Shown: piece by piece, positions 35,718 to 47,564 of the stretch
Layout: the number at the start of each line of letters is the position of its first letter
Position numbering within the stretch: the stretch's first letter is position 1
Assembly (NCBI GenBank): GCA_026120185.1
Contig: JANUWF010001217.1
Coordinates: 248,001-312,000, forward strand
Direction: 5' to 3'
Source: Voacanga thouarsii
Taxonomy: Eukaryota > Streptophyta > Magnoliopsida > Gentianales > Apocynaceae
Length of the DNA: 64,000 nucleotides
Translations under genes and position numbers: made by a program
The notes under the pieces: model-generated
Told to the model about the DNA's origin: nothing
Database searches by the model: none
The model's input: the letters and a program-made list of their open reading frames with translations, nothing else

Positions 35718-36878
35718 CTTGAGTTAAAATGCTAGTGTTTATGTTTTTAGGATTCCAATTTTTGTAAGCTTACAAGGCTCTTCTCTTATTTTGGACTTCT
35801 TTTGTATCAACCTATCATTCAGAGTTCCCTAGGTGTAAACTCACTGTTTTGGATGCTACTTAACCTTTAATTTTGTTATAACACTGGTACCTATTTACAT
35901 TTTGCATTGAAGATAATATTAGTTTGGTGTGCTTGTTTCAATGGTGCAAACTCATATGAATTGGTAGGTTTATTGAATGTTTCATTTGTCCATTGGTCCA
36001 TTGGCAGGTTCATATCTTACCTTGGTTGTATTGCCATTTTGCATAACATTTGTAGTCCTTGAGGCATGTAAAGATTTTTGTTACCCTTGCAGCAGTAGAT
36101 ACCGCAGTATAAAGCACATAACCCATCCAATCCATCATAAAGAAGAAGAAACTGTAGTCATCTGGTGGTTTTCACCCAAGAATTTCCTCTTCTTTTGGGG
36201 GGTTGTTGATAAAAACAAGAATCAAAATGCACATAAGCCATTTTAATTTTTATATTCAAGATGGTAATTAATTTTTGTAAAACTACAAGTTAAATATTAA
36301 ATAATACATTATAAATGTTATTATTTGTATATTATTTTTTAAAATAAAATTTCATTTTTACTTAAACATAGTAAAATCCAAAAAGTTAAATACGAAAAAG
36401 AATTTCGCAACAATCAAATTCAGTCCGGGAAAAATTGAGGGAGGAATAATGATAGACAATACTAAAGTATAGGTTGCTCTAGCAGGGTGATATTTTGTTC
36501 GTAGTAATTAATCAAAATGGCAATATGAAAGGAAGAAAGAAAAAAAAAAGTACAATGTGCCCAACAAAGAATGTTTTTTGCCTGCATGATCTCCACAGGA
36601 AATCCATAACTGCATAATATGTATATAACATTTAAAAAAAAAAGGGAAAAGGCTTATTTTGTAATTTTTTATGAATTAGCCTTAGGGGTATAATAGTAAT
36701 TCAATAAATATTTCCTTCCTATATACATTACAACCAAACAATGAGAGGTAAATCATATTTACTTCCTTTCCACTCCAACCAAATAGAATGAAAGTAATTA
36801 CATTTACTTCCCCTGATGGAAGTAAAATGTTCCACTCTCCCTCCCCTTTCCCCTTCCCTTCGCGAACCAAACTCACCC
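35718..36878. other. Right subterminal part of the TIR element
   Basis: Non-coding. Near 36740-36860 the reverse complement repeats GTTTGGTTGGAGTGG-like blocks that resemble the left terminus, so subterminal repeats are present, as in many TIR elements. Confidence 0.5.
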
Positions 36879-37131
36879 TAAATCTCTAACTATTATTTAC
36901 ACAAGAATTTCTTCAAATTTCTCTCTTTCTTTTTTCTCACAACTTTCTCCAACAATTCTCTCACACTTTGGTATATCTTTCAAGTTTGAAGAAGAGTTCT
37001 ATTTATAGAGCTCTTATTAGTGGAATTAACCATCTTCTATTAATATGTATTAGTAGTGTCTCCACTAACTCTTAATAGTAGACATCTATATCCACTAATG
37101 GAATTAGTGAATTCTCCACTAATTTATAATA
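36879..37131 (-). repeat. 3' LTR of the outer copia element, proximal piece
   Basis: It resumes at TAAATCTCTAACTATT, exactly where the right LTR (41304-41587) continues after CACAATAA. The inner end TATAATA is degraded from CATAACA and the polypurine tract (minus strand AAGGGG) follows. Confidence 0.85.
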
Positions 37132-37259
37132 CGACCCCTTGGATGTCCATTACATAAAGAATATGCCTCGTTAAAATTTTATTAGATAAAAATTCAGTGA
37201 AAAAAAAAATCTAATAAAGGAAAAAGAGTACACTATTCTATATGTCTGCTTATTATTCC

Positions 37260-38430
37260 CCCTAATGAGATGATCCCTTTAAATCTTTGAACCGACACAT
37301 ATCGATTTTATATCTCAACTTCTCAAATGTTGCAGTTGGTAAAGTCTTTGTGAAAATATTTGTCAGGTTGTCACATGACCGAATTTGTAGCACATTAATT
37401 TCACTTTTTTTTCTATAATTTATGAATAAAGAAGAATTTTGGTAAAATATGTTTTGTCTGATCTCCTTTAATATATCCTCCTCGTAATTGAGTTATGTAA
37501 GTTGCATTATTTTCATAAAGAGAAGTTGGAATATCTCTTCTATATGATAATCCACAACTTTTTCGGATATAATGAATCACTGATATTAACCATACACATT
37601 ATCGACTTGCTTCATGAATGGCTATAATTTCAGCATGATTTGAAGAAGTAGCTGCTATAGATTGTTTTGTAGAACGCCATGATATAATAGTATTTTCACA
37701 TGTAAATAGATAGTCTATTTGAGAACGTGCTTTATGTGGATCAAATAAATAACCAGCATTTGTATAACCTATCAATGTTGGGCTGATTTTATTTGAATAA
37801 AATAATTCGAGATCAATTATACCTTGGAGATATCGAATGACTTGTTTAATTCCATTCCAATATCATCGTATTGATGAAAAATTAAATCTTACTAATAAAT
37901 TGACAGCAAATGCAATATCAGGTCGTGTATTATTAGCAAGATACATTAATGCACCAATTGTACTGAAAAATAGTACTTCAGGACCAATGAATTCTTCATC
38001 ATCTTCTTGAGGTCAGAAAAAATCTTTATTTACACTAATGATTGGACGATCATTGGAATATTTAATAAATGTGCTTTGTCCATGTAAAATCATTTTATAA
38101 CTTTCATTGGAATATTCAATGAATGTGTTTTGTCCATGTAAAATTATTTTATAACTTTTGTTGTATATGTTGATTAATGAATAAATATTTCACTTTTCAG
38201 ATATTTAATTTGTAAACTAAGGCAAAATTTAATTTTACCAAAATTCTTGGTTTCGCATTCTCTTTTTAAATAATCAATTATTTCTTGGAAATCTTCTAGA
38301 GTTCCAATAAGATTAATATCATCAACATATATAACTAATATTACAAATTTAGAACCAAATTTCTTAATAAAAATACATGGACATACCTGGTCATTTGTAA
38401 ATCCCGCTTTCAATAAACATTTAATCCTAT
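37260..38430 (-). pseudogene. Outer copia RT-RNase H, heavily decayed
   Basis: Nucleotide similarity to 5362-6400 is evident throughout. The longest readable piece is 38413-38174, with FVILVIYVDDINLIGTLEDF. The rest is full of stops and includes a duplicated block near 38040-38150 (repeated TTTGTCCATGTAAAAT). Confidence 0.8.
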
Positions 38431-38439
38431 TTTCTTTCG

Positions 38440-39616
38440 AAAATTTTTATCGTTAGAACCAAGAGGTCGACCACGCTTCTGGTGTGTTTTTGACTCAGCA
38501 GCTATACAGATAATCTTTTGTTCTGTTGGGATTTCAATTCAAATAGAAGCATTTATAGCTGGAATATGCAATTGTATTACTCTTTTAGAGTCAACAAAAA
38601 TGTCTGGCATTTGATTTGCAATGTTATGCAAATGAATTATCTTTTGAACTTCAAGTTCGCACGCGCTTATAAGCGGATCAAGATAATTTAATGATATTAT
38701 CCAAGCAAGATATTTCTTATGCTATTTATGTTCTCTCCCTAATTTAGGGTGATTCATCAAAATGACAATTAGCAAATCTTACTGTGAATACATCTCCTAT
38801 TAGGGGTTCAACATACCTGATAATAGAGAGAGAATCATATCCAACGTATATCCCATTTCTTTTTTGAGGACCCATCTTTATACGTTGGTTTGGTGCAATT
38901 TGAACATATACAGCACACTCAAAAATTCTTAAATGAGTAATATTTGGTTCTGAACCAAAAGCTAATTACAAATGAGAGAATTTATGATAACTAGTTGACC
39001 TTATACATACAAGTGTTGCAATATGTAAAATAGCATGTCTTCATGCAGATGTTGGGAGATTTGTTTTCATTAATAATGGTCCAATAATTAATTATAATCT
39101 TTTAATAAAAAATTCAGTAAGACCATTTTGTGTATGAACATGAGTTACATGATGTTCAATATTAATCCCAATTAACATGCAATATGCATCAAAAGCATAT
39201 GATAAAAATTCATCAGTATTATCCAAACAGATATTTTTAATTTGATGGTTAGAAAATTGTACTCGTAATTTAATTATTTAAGCAATTAATCTCACAAACG
39301 TCAGGTTACAAGTAGATAATAAACACACATGTGACCATCGGGATGATGCATCAATTAAGACCATAAAATATCTGAACGGTCCACATGGTGGATGAATAGA
39401 TCCACAAATGTCTCCATGAATCCGTTCAAGAAATGTAGGATTTTCAACTCCTATTTTTACTGGTGATGGTCTAATAATTAATTTTCCTAGAGAACATGCA
39501 GCACATGAGAAATTTTCTGATGTCAATATCTTTTTATTTTTTAATGGATGACCATATGTATTCTCAATTATTCTTCTCATCATGGTAGATCCCGGATGAC
39601 CCAACCGGTATGTCAA
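38440..39616 (-). pseudogene. Outer copia integrase region, broken
   Basis: 39616-39278 carries the pre-integrase domain (YRLGHPGSTMM, CAACSLGK) and the start of the integrase core (ERIHGDICGSIHPP, YFMVLIDASSRWSHV). Downstream to 38440 only decayed similarity remains. Confidence 0.82.
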
Positions 39617-40430
39617 ATGCTAAAAGTAGTAGGATCAATAAACTTCTGATTTACTAGATGATGAATTTCAATTTTACATATTTTTGCAAAATATAGGCCA
39701 ATAGAAAAAGACGGTAATTTTTCTAATACAGATTTCTTACCCAAATTAATTTGAGTACTATAAAGATACTTAATATTATTTTCCTCATTTGTTTCAACAT
39801 AATACCCATTTTTGCGAATATATTTAAAACTCAATAAATTTCTTCTGAATTTTGAGAAAAATAGTGTCTTATCAATATTAATTGTTGTTCCTTCAGACAA
39901 TAATATACTAGTTCTTCTGAAACCGTCAATCAAATTTGTACTACCGTTTATAGTATAAATATTTATTTCTCCTATTTTGAGATAAGAAAAATATCTCTTA
40001 TTTTTTAGTATAATGTGTGTAGTTCCACTATCAATAATACATATATCATCATTAACAACAGTCATCTGAACAAAAATATGTATATGCAAATGTAAATATT
40101 ATTAGAATATAATAAAAATTCAAAAATATCAGGGTGAGGCATTAGTTCATCTAGACAATGTCATCACCAATTAAATAGTTTATTCTACCGTCTGGGTGTT
40201 CGAAAAAATCAGATATATCCATATGGATAATATTTATATTAAAGTCTTCTAAATCAATATCATCGTCGTCAGCATCATTCACTAGATGTTGAGAAAAATT
40301 TGCTTCAACATTTTTATTTTATTTTTTCAGTGAAGCTTGATATAATTTCACTAAATGTTTGGCGTACTACAGTTACGTGACCAATAACCTTTCATACCAC
40401 ATGTATAACATTTATCCTCATAATTTTCTT
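39613..40430 (-). pseudogene. Outer copia protease and zinc knuckle
   Basis: 40089-39613 contains the retropepsin active site IIDSGTTHII and the usual downstream hydrophobic pattern. Upstream at about 40375-40425 the minus strand encodes a CCHC knuckle, CYTCGMKGYWSRNC. Frames are interrupted between them. Confidence 0.8.
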
Positions 40431-40734
40431 ACATTTCTTTTTCTTTTCCCTTATTATCTTTTCTTTCCCATTTCAGTTAGTTAGTATTTCTCACAACTTG
40501 ATTATTACTGTGATAAGAGAAATATCGAGTATGACTACGACTACGGCCACGGCCATTGCCACGACTACGACTACGACTATGGCTTTTATTGGAGCCAACA
40601 ACATTCACTTTTGGGAGTGCTGTTGAGTCAGTTAGTCTGGCTTCATGATTTCTCAATAATAACTCATTATTTTTCTCTACAATAAGGAGGACAATAATTA
40701 AATCAGTAAATTTTGTATACTATTTTTCTCGATA

Positions 40735-41211
40735 TTATTGTTGTAGAACAATATTCGAGACATAAAAGATGGAGAATGTCTTCTCCAGTATATCTTCATC
40801 AGTAACATTTTCTCCACATAATTTTAACTGAGATGTAATTTTATACATGACGGAGCTATATTCATTCACGATTTTAAAATCTTGCAATCTCAGGTATAAC
40901 CATTCATACCCTGCAGTTGGTAGTACGACCATTTTCAGGTAGTCAAATATTTCTTTTAAATTTACCCACATAACATATGGATATTTTTCGATAAGATATT
41001 CTATTTTCAAATTTTCGTCGAAATGACGACAGATAAAAATCAAAGCTTTGGTCTTTTGTTGTGCAGATGCACTATTATTTTCTTTAATAATTTCACTAAG
41101 GCCTTTAGAATTTAGATGCATTTCTGCATCGAGTACCCATAACATATAATTTTTTCCAAAAATATCATGGGTTATAAATTCGAGTTTAGTAAGGTTAGTT
41201 ATAGGGATCAA
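40735..41211 (-). pseudogene. Outer copia gag fragment
   Basis: A 158-codon open frame begins MIPITNLTKLEF and includes YMLWVLDAEMHL and LKLCGENVTDEDILEKTFSI, which is the gag pattern of small plant copia elements. The downstream gag part is in another frame. Confidence 0.8.
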
Positions 41212-41284
41212 TAAATGTTACATATTTTCTGGCTTTGGTAACGGTAGAGACTCGTGCTTTAGTCTTCTGGTTTTTGTAACGGTA

Positions 41285-41303
41285 GAGACTCGTACTGATA
41301 ACG
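41285..41303 (-). promoter_or_regulatory. Putative primer-binding site of the outer copia element
   Basis: Same placement and nearly the same sequence as 9841-9859 (TATCAG core with ACGAGTCTC). A second copy of the GTAACGGTAGAGACTCGT block lies about 50 bp upstream, a tandem duplication. Confidence 0.45.
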
Positions 41304-41587
41304 TGTTATGAAATTTTTGGCAGTGTTAGAATAAAATCTACACACAATAAATCTCTAACTATTATTTGCACAAGAATTTCTTCAAACTTCTCTCTTTATT
41401 TTCTCTCACAACTTTCTCTAACAAATTCTCTCATACTTTAGTATATCTTTCAAGCTTGGGGAAGAGCTCTATTTATAGAGTTCTTATTAGTGAAATTAAT
41501 TATCTTCTACTAATATGTATTAGTGGTGTTTCCACTAACTATTAATAGTAGACATCCATATCTACCAATCTCCACTAATTCATAACA
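41304..41587 (-). repeat. 5' LTR of the outer copia element
   Basis: 284 bp from TGTTATGAAATTT to TTCATAACA, clearly similar to the LTRs at 4877 and 9860. Confidence 0.9.
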
Positions 41588-41592
41588 AGAAT

Positions 41593-42700
41593 GAAATTAT
41601 TGCTACTCCTATAAAGATTGAATAGTTTAAAATACCCTTTTTTAACGAAAATAGAGAATCATTTAATCGTGTAAAGAAAAATTCTGATTTCCTTCTTCTT
41701 CCTTAATGTTAAATTTTAATATTTTTTTCTTCCCTTCTTTAGTACCACCACTCAGAATCACCCCATTTGACGCCACTCCCAACCCGTTTAGTCTTCATAG
41801 GCCTATAACCCTTCCACTCCTACTTCATTATTATATCCTATTAACTCATTAGACCTACTTTTTTTTATAAATAAGATAATTTATTCATATAAAAGAAACA
41901 AATTACATCGATGGATTATACAATTCATAATAAAAGAAAAAAACACCACACCATAAACCCTAGGAGGGTAAGGTATAAGATAAAAAATAAAATAAACACA
42001 CACTAATTTTCTTTGCAGCCACTATATCAACATCTATGAACAATCTTAGTATGAGAAGTTCATAAGAAATTCAAAATTATTATCTTGAGTCTTGGGCAAT
42101 AATAAACGTATTAGTTGTCTTGAAAATCGCCTAGGAAAAAAGAGGAGAATTGGGTAGATGGCTCAAAGCAATACTGGATAAGCTAATCCTTTTGAAAACA
42201 AAGAAAGCATGCTGAAGAAGTGTAAATTTAGATAAGATGAGGCAAAAGAAAAGATGTTGAGGTTTGTAGACAAAACAAGAGGTGGGATTACAAAAGAGAA
42301 AGAAGAAAAGATATTAATCAAGATATAAGTTTCGAATAAAATTAGAATTCGAATTTGGCCGAAAATTGTAGAAACATTGAGGGAAGACTCCCTAATGCCA
42401 CTAAGAGCTGTAACTCGTTCCTCTCCTCTCCCTTATTCCTTTCGTGCCAACTTGCTATCAATTGCCGACGACCACACCTAATGGTTTGTTGCCCCACAAG
42501 CCAGATGTTCTCTTTGTTTAATAGATGGGTGTGAACTGAGAAAGAACAACTTTAGGGGTGAAAGTACTGAATACATAAACGTTTTGGGGATTTAAAGATA
42601 ATAAGAATAGCTAGAAAATCAAAACAGAGAAGAGAAACGGACGACTTCCTACAATTACTTTAAATAAAAAAAAAGGTGCTCTCTCCGACTCTCCCTGGAC
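41593..42700. other. Intergenic DNA
   Basis: AT-rich, with no recognised gene or element. Confidence 0.4.
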
Positions 42701-43002
42701 ACGTTCTGCCTTCAATTCTATTCTATTCTGCTCCTGCATTCCTATCTTGATCTGCATCCCTCACCTCCGCCTTCTTTGCCCACAGACAGAGACTAATAGC
42801 TTTCCACTCTCAACTGGTAAGAAGGTACCTAATCCTGACTGCTTCATAATTTTCTTATTTAGCTGAATTTATCACTGTAACGTTATTCAAGATCTAGGCC
42901 AATGTTCTTATGTTAGAGTCCACTGAGACGATGATCTTATAAGGCCCAAAATCTGAGAATCGAACTTCTGTTTGATTTTACTAGATTGTGCAATCTGCCA
43001 AG
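42701..43002 (+). promoter_or_regulatory. 5' leader of TRAPPC1, probably with an intron
   Basis: A CT-rich stretch at 42700-42820 ends in CTG followed by GTAAGAAGG (about 42817). A plausible acceptor TTTTACTAG stands 18 bp before the start codon. The pattern suggests a 5' UTR intron, which is an inference. Confidence 0.4.
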
Positions 43003-44391
43003 ATGCAATTTTTTGGAGGAGCGGAGATCAGTCCGTCGCCGCCAGCGCCAACGGCATCGGGAAATAATGCCCATATGTTGTATATCTTCAATCGCAGTGG
43101 AATATGTTTGCTTTACAGGGAATGGAATCGGCCACTTAAGACTCTCAGTGCCCAGCAGGACCACAAGCTTATGTTTGGCCTGCTCTTCTCACTTAAGTCC
43201 TTAACTGCCAAAATGGATCCAACTAGGTCTGTTTTTTCGAATTTATAGGTGTTCCATTTTCTGGAGAAGAAAAAAGAACGTTCTTGGGAAAGAATTATTC
43301 TTCCAACTACATGATGATTTACAACTTAAAAGCCTTGCTGCTTTCTGCAATTTGCGGTTTTGAGCTTTTCATATTTGTTTCCCTTCTTGGGCAGTGTGGA
43401 GAAAGGGAATCTTGGGGTGCCCCAGTTACCTGGACAAGGGTGTTCATTTCACAGTTTCCGAACTAATACGTACAAACTCAATTTCATGGAGAGTCCATCT
43501 GGAATTAAGGTATGTCTAGAATTTTCTTGAATTCCTTATGATGGCTCACTAGTACGTCCAGGTTTTCCGTGTGAAATGGATATTATGTCAGGCTTTTGGA
43601 AATTTCATACCTTGTATTGCCACTGATTTCTTTTTTTTTATCATTATTACAATAACTAGGCCTCTTCTGCATTTGTTCTGTTAATTCAATTCTGATTGCA
43701 CCAATGCGACATGTATGTTTTGTGCAGATTATCCTTGTAACTCATCCAAGGACTGGTGATTTAAGGGAATCTCTGAAGTACATATACAATTTGTATGTTG
43801 AATATGTTGTCAAAAATCCACTCTACTCCCCAGGAACTCAAATTATGTGAGTCATGTCCCTCAGAGTTAGATTGGAATTGGCTGATTTATTTTCTGTACA
43901 CTCCTGGATTGATCAACTTTAGCTGACAATTGCTGCTAGTGACATCTTTTGTTGTATTTGCATTTAGAATATTCTCAAGAAATTATTTAGCATAAACCTA
44001 CTTCCTATTCTAGGGATTTTGTTTTGATTCATGATATGTGCCTAAGTTTTCTGTTTCCTTTTTTAGCCGCTATTTGTTTGTAGCATATGCTAATATCTAT
44101 AATATTTATTGCACAATGTCTTCAAGCAGGCTTTGCCATTGGAATGCTTTTAGATGATTCAGTGCTAGGCATGTTGTATTTTTTCTATTTGTTGCTTCAT
44201 TTGGATGCCGAAGTTGTAATTTAGGACACTATTGATGCATTTGATTCTTATGCAGCACTAGATAACTGTTGTTTGCTTATAGGTTTAGGCTACATTTTCA
44301 ACCAAAAATAATGGGTGCTAGATGGAATATTATGTGTAGGTGTGAGCTTTTCAACACAACTCTTGATCAGTACGTCAGAGGTCTTGGATGA
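43003..44391 (+). CDS. TRAPPC1: TRAPP complex subunit 1 (BET5-like)
   Basis: Four exons: 43003-43226, 43395-43509, 43728-43846 and 44340-44391, GT/AG throughout and in frame, giving 169 residues. The sequence MQFFGGAEISPSPPAPT, HMLYIFNRSGICLLYREWNR and QQDHKLMFGLLFSLKSLTAK, then GNLGVPQLPGQGCSFHSFRT, LVTHPRTGDLRESLKYIYN and CELFNTTLDQYVR, matches plant TRAPPC1/BET5 along its full length. The protein has a longin-like fold. It sits in the core of the TRAPP tethering complexes, which act as exchange factors for Rab GTPases in ER-Golgi and Golgi traffic. Nothing is missing. The join of exons 3 and 4 (QIMCELF) is the least certain point, since relatives often have a basic residue there. Confidence 0.95.
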
Positions 44392-45129
44392 GATCTTGGA
44401 TGGTACAGCAAGGTATTGTTTACTGTTGTTCTTCAATTTTATGGTATGAATTTGCCTTTATTATTATTATTTTATCAATTTTACTTTTGAAGAAGCAAAT
44501 GCACATGCTGCAGCTTCATTAAAATTCTGGATATTTTGAACTTCTGGTAGAGTGAATTTCAGATGTTAATAATCTTGATGCTTTTGAACACATTCAAGTG
44601 AAACAGAGAGAGCATGGATTTGAGTAGCATAATTGCTGAAAGTATAAAAGGGAAATGGTGGATGATCTGGCACAACTGTGTTTGAGACTTCCTTGATGAA
44701 GCTTTGGCTTTTAGAATTATAAGAACTACGGACACTGATTTCGCAGTTGGGAATGAATATCAAGTGCAATGACCATTTATGGGGTGGCATTGCTAATGTA
44801 AACAGCGAGATTTCTGTCATGTACATATGGATTGCAATGAAGAATCTTCTTTTATAAGGCTCTTCTGTAAAGCCCGTTAAGTTTAAACAAGATTGGTGAG
44901 ACAAAAAGTTTCATTGTTTCCCTAAATAAGGTCCTTTATGTTCATTACACCTTAGAGTGCCTTCCTTGCATAGCTGATTGTAGACATGATACATGCAGTT
45001 GCAAATCGCCTTTAAACTGTGATGGATATTTGGACAGAAAATGTCGAGGATCTTCTTTTGGATGCCCTTCCAGCAACTCATAGATCTGGATTCTAGGCCC
45101 TCGGAATCTGGCTGGCTTTTGGTCATTTT
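44392..45129. other. 3' flank of TRAPPC1
   Basis: No further gene seen. Confidence 0.4.
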
Positions 45130-45351
45130 ATGGAAAATCTTGAAAGGTCTGACCACTGGCAATTTGTAGAATATCCCAATGGCTCTCCATGGAGTTTGGT
45201 CGGTGACTCTGGACCATCCTTACAAAATGTGGCATGTGAAATGCATTATAATCGTCTTTATTTAACCAAATTCAATGTCCACACCAAAGAGTCCCAGATC
45301 CAGCGCACAGACTACTTTGACTTTTCGAAGAAGGCGGCTAGCACCATGTAG
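45130..45351 (+). pseudogene. Unrecognised coding-like fragment
   Basis: A 73-codon frame, MENLERSDHWQFVEYPNGSP, WSLVGDSGPSLQNVACE, KESQIQRTDYFDFSKKAAST, has natural amino-acid composition and looks like a real protein piece, rich in Trp, Asp and Phe. I cannot assign the family. Later frames to about 45560 (PWKITASSQILGDRASLYRM) may continue it with frame breaks. It may be a gene remnant or one exon of an unresolved gene. Confidence 0.35.
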
Positions 45352-45842
45352 CCATTTGCGCACACATTCTAAACGAATTGAAAAAAATTTTTTCCAACGG
45401 TTTTTGTAGCACTAGGACGGACCGTCCAATTGGTTCCTTGGAAGATCACAGCATCGTCACAAATATTAGGGGATCGGGCGAGTTTGTATAGAATGTATGA
45501 TTTGTTCCACGTTCCACAAATATTGAACGCAGTACAGTTGAATTCAAATATAATTCAGGTATATATTGCATTTACCTCCGTGAAGCCTCTGTTCTTTTGG
45601 ATTAACCAACAATCAATAAAGATATAGTTTAACTTAAAAAGTAGCAAAAGATTTCCTCTCATGATACGGTTGTCAACATGATGGGTTTTCTCTTTCCGAT
45701 GAATGACAAGAAGATTCCGCAATAATGCATTTAGAGATTCTGTGCAGTACTTAACCTTTGTGATAATGCTGCTGTGGTGTCTCTTTACTTGCAATCAAAA
45801 TACGTTTGGCAGCTATATAAACAAGTCAAGTCTGGGAAAAAA

Positions 45843-46016
45843 GAACAAAAATAAAGACAAGACGTGCCAAGCTGAAAGTTTTCCAACGCCATATACGGGT
45901 CCTTCAAGCCTAGCAAGTGTGGATGAGAAAAAGGCGGAGTCAAGAGAAGTGAGAGACAGGGAAGTTTCTAGTTTGAAAATTGAAGTTATTGCACGCAACT
46001 GCAGTACTAGCCATTT
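45843..46016 (+). other. Possible 5' coding or leader exon of the dynein light chain gene
   Basis: The frame KNKNKDKTCQAESFPTPYTG, PSSLASVDEKKAESREVRD, SLKIEVIARNCS has real-protein character and stops matching near a GT (CATTTG-GTATTA). Some plant dynein light chains have long Ser/Lys-rich N-terminal extensions of this style. I could not join it in frame to the LC8 exon at 46220, so it is listed separately. Confidence 0.3.
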
Positions 46017-46272
46017 GGTATTATGCGTTCATTTCATTTGACTAGAAGCCAATTTCCTTAGAGACTCAAATAAATTAGGTTGCAGGACCATATCATATGT
46101 TTGCTAACTTCGCTCTATGTATATCATTCAGTTGATAAGTGATAACTATAGGTTCAAAACCATTTTTGCCTTTGAGCCTCTAGCTAACTGAACTCTGAAT
46201 GCTGACCTGGGATTCTCAGAGAAGATACACTTAATATTGAGTGGAAGGAAGAGAGATTCTGAGAGAAAAAGA

Positions 46273-46653
46273 ATGTTAGAAGGCAAAGCTCAGATAAAAG
46301 ACACAGACATGTCGAAGAAGATGCAGATTCATGCTATGGCTTCTGCTTCGCAAGCTCTGGATATACATGATGTTATTGACTATACCTCCATAGCTGCCCA
46401 CATCAAGAAGGTACGTGAATACTGTACCATTCAGTTGTCCAAGGAATACAAACTCTATTTGGTCATTTTTTAGTTATTTCTGAATGGTTTCTGTGCTCTG
46501 AAATTTCAGGAATTTGACAAAGTATATGGTCGTGGATGGCAATGCGTGGTTGGTTCAAATTTTGGCTGTTTCTTCACTCATTCAAGGGGAACTTTTATCT
46601 ATTTTGCCTTAGAGACATTAAATTTTCTTATCTTTAAGGGGGCCTCTTCTTGA
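46273..46653 (+). CDS. Dynein light chain, LC8 type
   Basis: Two exons, 46273-46410 and 46510-46653, give 93 residues: MLEGKAQIKDTDMSKKMQIH, AMASASQALDIHDVIDYTS, then EFDKVYGRGWQCVVGSNFG and CFFTHSRGTFIYFALETLNF. The GxGWQC-VGxxFG-xxTH block is the LC8 dimer and peptide-binding groove. Flowering plants lack dynein heavy chains, and LC8 there acts as a dimerising hub, for example with nuclear pore and myosin-related partners. The reading frame stays open upstream of the ATG to about 46220 (LSGRKRDSERKR), so a longer form started in an upstream exon is possible. The chosen start gives the standard length. Confidence 0.93.
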
Positions 46654-47564
46654 ATCTTTTATATGCCTCTGTAACTATGTAAACCATAGGAACTTCACAT
46701 GATGCAAATTTATGATCCAAGAAAATGAAATGAAATATTCGCAAAGCAGTTCGTTTTCCTTCTTCCTTCCCTGGTTTGAAAAGTTTACTGGTCTTTGTTC
46801 CAGTGAACAGTCATTGTCTAGTAGCCTTGGAGATGGAGTGCTTGATTATTTCATCATTTGCCTGGTCTAGTCAATAATGATATGCGAGCTGGGGACTTGT
46901 ATCTATTAGCCTTCTCGGGTTTGAATCTGATGTGCTGCTTCGGCTACAAAAAAGTATTGGGTCTAAACTCTCGCCCAAACTTAGCTAGCTTGGGATCAGA
47001 GAAATCCAATTTGAAAACGGGGGGGGGGAGGAAGTTCTCTTACAGTAGTTTGCATTGTGTTTTCCTGCGCGTTAGTGTGTCACAATCCTATCCAATAAAT
47101 GCAACTATGAAATGCTTTCTCCCGTGTGAAAAGAGAAGGTATAGCCTAAGACTCACTTTAGATGTGTTCTGAGTTCTCTGCAAAATTATCAGTTTGATGC
47201 TTCCCCAGATGTTGAAGAAAACAGCAGCACAGGAGTCACAATGAATCTGTTTGTTGCTTGTACATTGATTTATTTTGGTAGACTATTGTACATTGATGAT
47301 AGTTTTCAATGGAAAATTTAATGCTGCAATACTTCATAAAATACTGATCTTATACAATTCTCACCTTCCTCTGAGAGCAAGAAATATACATGTAAGCATC
47401 TTCAAGTGAATATGGCTCTGTATGGCTAAATTTGGTCAGATACAATTCAAGAATCCTGAAGGTCCTGATCAATCTATTCTCCATTTCTATCAGTTAGCAT
47501 CGTGCTATTTACAGGGGAAAAAAACAGTAAATTCCTGTCACCGTCATTTGATTGTGTACAAGAA
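46654..47564. other. Convergent 3' ends of the dynein light chain and TRM genes
   Basis: No supported gene. There is a run of nine G at about 47021. Confidence 0.45.

Larger units (their letters stand above)
23353..36878 (+). mobile_element. PIF/Harbinger-like TIR element carrying host gene fragments
   Basis: The left end GGGTGAGTTTGGTT (23353) and the right end AACCAAACTCACCC (ending 36878) are perfect 14-bp inverted repeats, extended by weaker purine-rich similarity. They are flanked by TAA on both sides (23350-23352 and 36879-36881). A 3-bp TAA/TTA duplication and a GGG...GTTTGGTT end are typical of the PIF/Harbinger superfamily. Removing the 9.86-kb copia insertion leaves about 3.67 kb. 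Inside are an AXR4-like fragment, a PASTICCINO2 exon and a possible Myb/SANT-like end, all on the plus strand. I see no DDE transposase, so it is non-autonomous. Confidence 0.8.
23306..41587 (-). mobile_element. Outer Ty1-copia element, split by nested insertions
   Basis: The same family as 4877-10187. The right (5') LTR is at 41304-41587. The left (3') LTR lies in two pieces, 23306-23352 and 36879-37131, separated by a 13.5-kb insertion. The flanking target sites are AAAAT (23301-23305) and AGAAT (41588-41592), identical at 4 of 5 bases. Without the insertion the element is about 4.7 kb. Gag, protease, integrase and RT-RNase H remnants lie in order on the minus strand and all are broken. Confidence 0.88.
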
